Below, piece by piece: positions 6,638-8,869 of a stretch of 8,869 nt of DNA. The notes beneath the pieces were generated by a model that was not told the origin of the DNA, searched no databases, and saw only the letters and a list, made by a program, of their open reading frames with translations. Both the position numbers and the translations under genes were made by a program. The stretch is taken from assembly GCA_015222065.1 (NCBI GenBank), contig JADFUQ010000066.1, positions 1-8,869 of the forward strand, written 5' to 3'. The DNA is from Bacteroidota bacterium. Lineage in GTDB: Bacteria > Bacteroidota > Bacteroidia > Bacteroidales > VadinHA17. Numbering within the stretch: the first letter of the stretch is position 1; every line of letters starts with the position of its first letter.

Positions 6638-8005
6638 ATGGCAAAACGCAAATTACTTATCATCGATGATAATGTGCAAATCCTGGAATCATTGAAAATA
6701 TTGCTGTATGGTGAATTCGAGATCCTGGAAACGCTTCGGAAGCCTGATTTGATTCCTGAAAAATTGCAACATCAATCCTTTGATATTATTCTTATGGACA
6801 TGAATTTTGCGGTAGGTGAAACTTCGGGTCAGGAAGGTATGTACTGGTTACAGGAGATCATGAAGAATGATCCTCTTGCCATCGTAATTCTGATAACAGC
6901 CTTTGGCGATATTGAACTCGCCGTTGAAGCCATGAAACAAGGTGCAACAGATTTTATTACCAAGCCCTGGAATCCTGACAAACTGATTGCTACTTTGAAA
7001 AGCGGATATGAACTCAGGAAATCGAGGCTTGAGGTCCGGAATTTGCGGGACAAGCAGCTTCAGCTTACTAGTGAGATAGATAAGAATTTTAGCATGTTTA
7101 CCGGTTCGTCCGCAGGTATGAAGAGGGTTCAGGAAACCGTGAAAAAAGTTGCCGGAACCGATGCCAATATCCTTATTCTGGGTGAAAACGGGACAGGGAA
7201 AGAGGTAATAGCCAGAGAAATACACAGACAATCAGATCGTGCTGAAGAAGTATTTATCAGTGTCGATCTGGCAGCATTAAGTGAATCATTATTTGAAAGC
7301 GAAATGTTTGGTCATGTTAAGGGAGCTTTCACAGATGCCAGGGAAGATCGCCCCGGCCGGTTTGAGGTGGCAAATGGAGGCACTTTGTTTCTGGATGAGA
7401 TCGGAAATCTTTCCCTTTCCATTCAGTCAAAGCTCCTCCAGGTTCTGCAAAACAGGGAAGTTATCCGGGTAGGTGCAACTCAAACGGTTCCTGTCGATAT
7501 CCGGTTAATTTCAGCAACGAACAAACCAATTCATCAGATGATTTCCGAACAGACTTTCCGTGAAGATCTGTTTTTCAGGATCAATACAATAAAAATAGAG
7601 ATCCCTCCTCTTCGGGAACGCATCCCGGATATTCCCGGCCTGACTGATTTTTTCCTGAAAGAATATACCCGGAAATATGAGAAACCATTTCTGAAAATAA
7701 ACAGTAAGGCTTTAGATAAGCTTTGCAGCTATACCTGGCCTGGCAATATTAGGGAGCTGAAACATACCATGGAGAAATCTGTTATACTTTGCGAAAACCA
7801 TACCATCAAACCGGAAGACCTGTATCTGTCAGCAGTTATTCCAGCACATAAAACCAGTAAGATCACTCACAAATTAACGAATATGGAGAAGAATGCCATA
7901 ACAAAAGTTATTGAAGAATGCAGGGGCAATTATTCTATGGCAGCAAAAATGCTGGGTATCTCACGAACAACTTTATATGCGAAAATCAAAAAATATGGGT
8001 TATAA
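6638..8005 (+). CDS. Sigma-54-dependent response regulator, NtrC family
   Basis: This 455-residue cytoplasmic activator opens sigma-54 promoters by ATP hydrolysis when phosphorylated. The receiver domain (about 4-125) has the acidic pair Asp10/Asp11, phosphoacceptor Asp54 (ILMDMNF), Thr87 and Lys109 (TKPW). The AAA+ domain has Walker A GENGTGKE (182-189), the sigma-54 contact loop GAFTDA (229-234) and Walker B LFLDEIG with Asp253 and Glu254. It ends in a Fis-type helix-turn-helix, NYSMAAKMLGISRTTLYAKI. The loop has Asp where the classical GAFTGA has Gly; I recall this form in related regulators, so it need not mean loss of function. The start is ATG 6638, preceded by AAGAGA; an in-frame TTG at 6611 would add nine residues atypical for a receiver domain. 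The kinase gene overlaps its 3' end by 11 bp, so the two are probably an operon and a cognate pair. The divergent permease is its likeliest target. Confidence 0.95.
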   Translation: MAKRKLLIIDDNVQILESLKILLYGEFEILETLRKPDLIPEKLQHQSFDIILMDMNFAVGETSGQEGMYWLQEIMKNDPLAIVILITAFGDIELAVEAMKQGATDFITKPWNPDKLIATLKSGYELRKSRLEVRNLRDKQLQLTSEIDKNFSMFTGSSAGMKRVQETVKKVAGTDANILILGENGTGKEVIAREIHRQSDRAEEVFISVDLAALSESLFESEMFGHVKGAFTDAREDRPGRFEVANGGTLFLDEIGNLSLSIQSKLLQVLQNREVIRVGATQTVPVDIRLISATNKPIHQMISEQTFREDLFFRINTIKIEIPPLRERIPDIPGLTDFFLKEYTRKYEKPFLKINSKALDKLCSYTWPGNIRELKHTMEKSVILCENHTIKPEDLYLSAVIPAHKTSKITHKLTNMEKNAITKVIEECRGNYSMAAKMLGISRTTLYAKIKKYGL

Positions 8006-8869
8006 CCGCTTTTATATCAATGTTTTTCTTAATGTGATTCTGATTGCTGCTGCTTGCCTTGTTTTTGTATTCTTTCTGTTTATCAGGGAACAGCCGGCAA
8101 CAGCAATATTGTTTGGATTTTTTGCCATCTTCTTCACCGGAAGATTAATCTATTATATAAACCGGACCAACAGAATATTGGACAATTTTATCATTTTTAT
8201 GAAGGAACATGATCCAACGCTTGCGATCTCCTCACGATTCGTTAAGAAAACATTTCATGGGTTTTATCACAACCTGCAGGAAATTAAGGATGAGATGAAA
8301 GAGGGCCGGATTGAGAAAGAAATACAGGCAAAATATCTGCATACAATTGTGGAAAATATACAAACCGGGATTGTTACTATAAATAAAAACGGTAAAGTTG
8401 AACTTATTAATAAGGCAGCAAAAGATTATCTTGGTGTGCGCCAGTTGCGGCATCTGTCCAAACTGGACAAAACACATTCCGGTCTAGCTACCAGGATCAG
8501 GGATCTGAATCCGGGTGAGCAAATACTGGAGAAATTAACCACTAATGGAAAAACTCACTGTTTATCCATAAAAGGATCGTTTATAAAAAGCAAGGGAGAG
8601 CCATATACTATCATTACATTTAACGACATTAAAAATGAACTTGAAGAACAAGAGATACATTCATGGAAGAAGCTGATACGCATTATAACACATGAGATCA
8701 TGAATTCCATCACACCCATTACCACACTTACCAGTGCCATTAAACGAAAATTAAACAAAGGGAAGGGAAAAAAGAATACCGTTGAATATACTCCCCGGGA
8801 AATCCAGGATGCGCTTTCAGGTATGGATATTATTGAAGAAAGGAGTCAGGGCGTAATTCATTTCATCAG
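7995..8869 (+). CDS. Membrane-bound PAS histidine kinase, NtrY-like, 3' end outside window
   Basis: This is the likely partner kinase of the preceding regulator. I translated 291 codons from ATG 7995, and the frame is open at the right edge. TM1 is at about residues 8-30 and TM2 at about 36-55, with only about five residues between them, so there is no periplasmic sensor domain. A helical linker follows, then a PAS-like domain at about 112-215 (YLHTIVENIQTGIVTINKNG and NKAAKDYLG). The dimerisation and phosphorylation helix is SWKKLIRIITHEIMNSITPI, with His233 the expected phosphorylated residue. The ATP-binding domain (N, G1 and G2 boxes) lies beyond the window. Architecture suggests sensing in the membrane or cytoplasm rather than the periplasm. 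The start overlaps the regulator stop by 11 bp (ATG 7995-7997, stop 8003-8005), suggesting translational coupling; the upstream stretch is A-rich without a clear Shine-Dalgarno. The signal is unknown. Confidence 0.92.
   Translation, partial: MGYNRFYINVFLNVILIAAACLVFVFFLFIREQPATAILFGFFAIFFTGRLIYYINRTNRILDNFIIFMKEHDPTLAISSRFVKKTFHGFYHNLQEIKDEMKEGRIEKEIQAKYLHTIVENIQTGIVTINKNGKVELINKAAKDYLGVRQLRHLSKLDKTHSGLATRIRDLNPGEQILEKLTTNGKTHCLSIKGSFIKSKGEPYTIITFNDIKNELEEQEIHSWKKLIRIITHEIMNSITPITTLTSAIKRKLNKGKGKKNTVEYTPREIQDALSGMDIIEERSQGVIHFI

Noticed and set aside
8232..8758. Minus-strand open frames within the kinase gene
   Set aside because: They are antisense to the PAS and phosphorylation-helix coding region and carry no recognisable domain.

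Overview
The window looks like chromosomal DNA from a low-GC Bacteroidota, probably Bacteroidales or Marinilabiliales-like. This is inferred from family resemblance: a PabB with the N-terminal 'PFLFIIDF' block, a 633-residue two-domain amidophosphoribosyltransferase, an 803-residue FtsX/MacB-type permease with no ATPase domain, and an NtrC-type regulator followed by a 'THEIMNS' histidine kinase. Weak Shine-Dalgarno signals agree with this. There is no tRNA, rRNA, CRISPR array, transposase or phage gene.

Region 1 (1-1510) holds two folate-pathway genes head to head: pabB on the minus strand (cut by the left edge) and pabA on the plus strand. Their best-supported start codons overlap by 8 bp. 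As given, pabA is broken by a one-base frameshift near 1247-1250, although every catalytic residue survives across the two frames.

Region 2 (1511-2075) has no intact gene. It holds decayed AT-rich direct repeats, a fossil of the C-terminus of an amidophosphoribosyltransferase (1704-1799), and two facing arrays of an 8-bp repeat that could fold together.

Region 3 (2076-3977) is a long PurF-type amidophosphoribosyltransferase. It has an N-terminal class II glutaminase domain and a phosphoribosyltransferase domain with an intact PRPP loop. It converges on the permease gene with only 35 bp between them.

Region 4 (4013-8869) looks like a signalling and transport unit: a minus-strand ABC permease, a 213-bp divergent intergenic region, then a sigma-54-activating response regulator and, overlapping it by 11 bp, a membrane histidine kinase cut by the right edge. 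The intergenic region has a 17-bp palindrome, further copies of its half-site, and a minus-strand sequence resembling a -24/-12 promoter about 90 bp from the palindrome. The inferred circuit is kinase to regulator to sigma-54 RNA polymerase to permease.

I see no wholly new system. The most unusual points are the overlapping pab starts, the pabA lesion, the purF fossil and the operator layout at 6476-6616.
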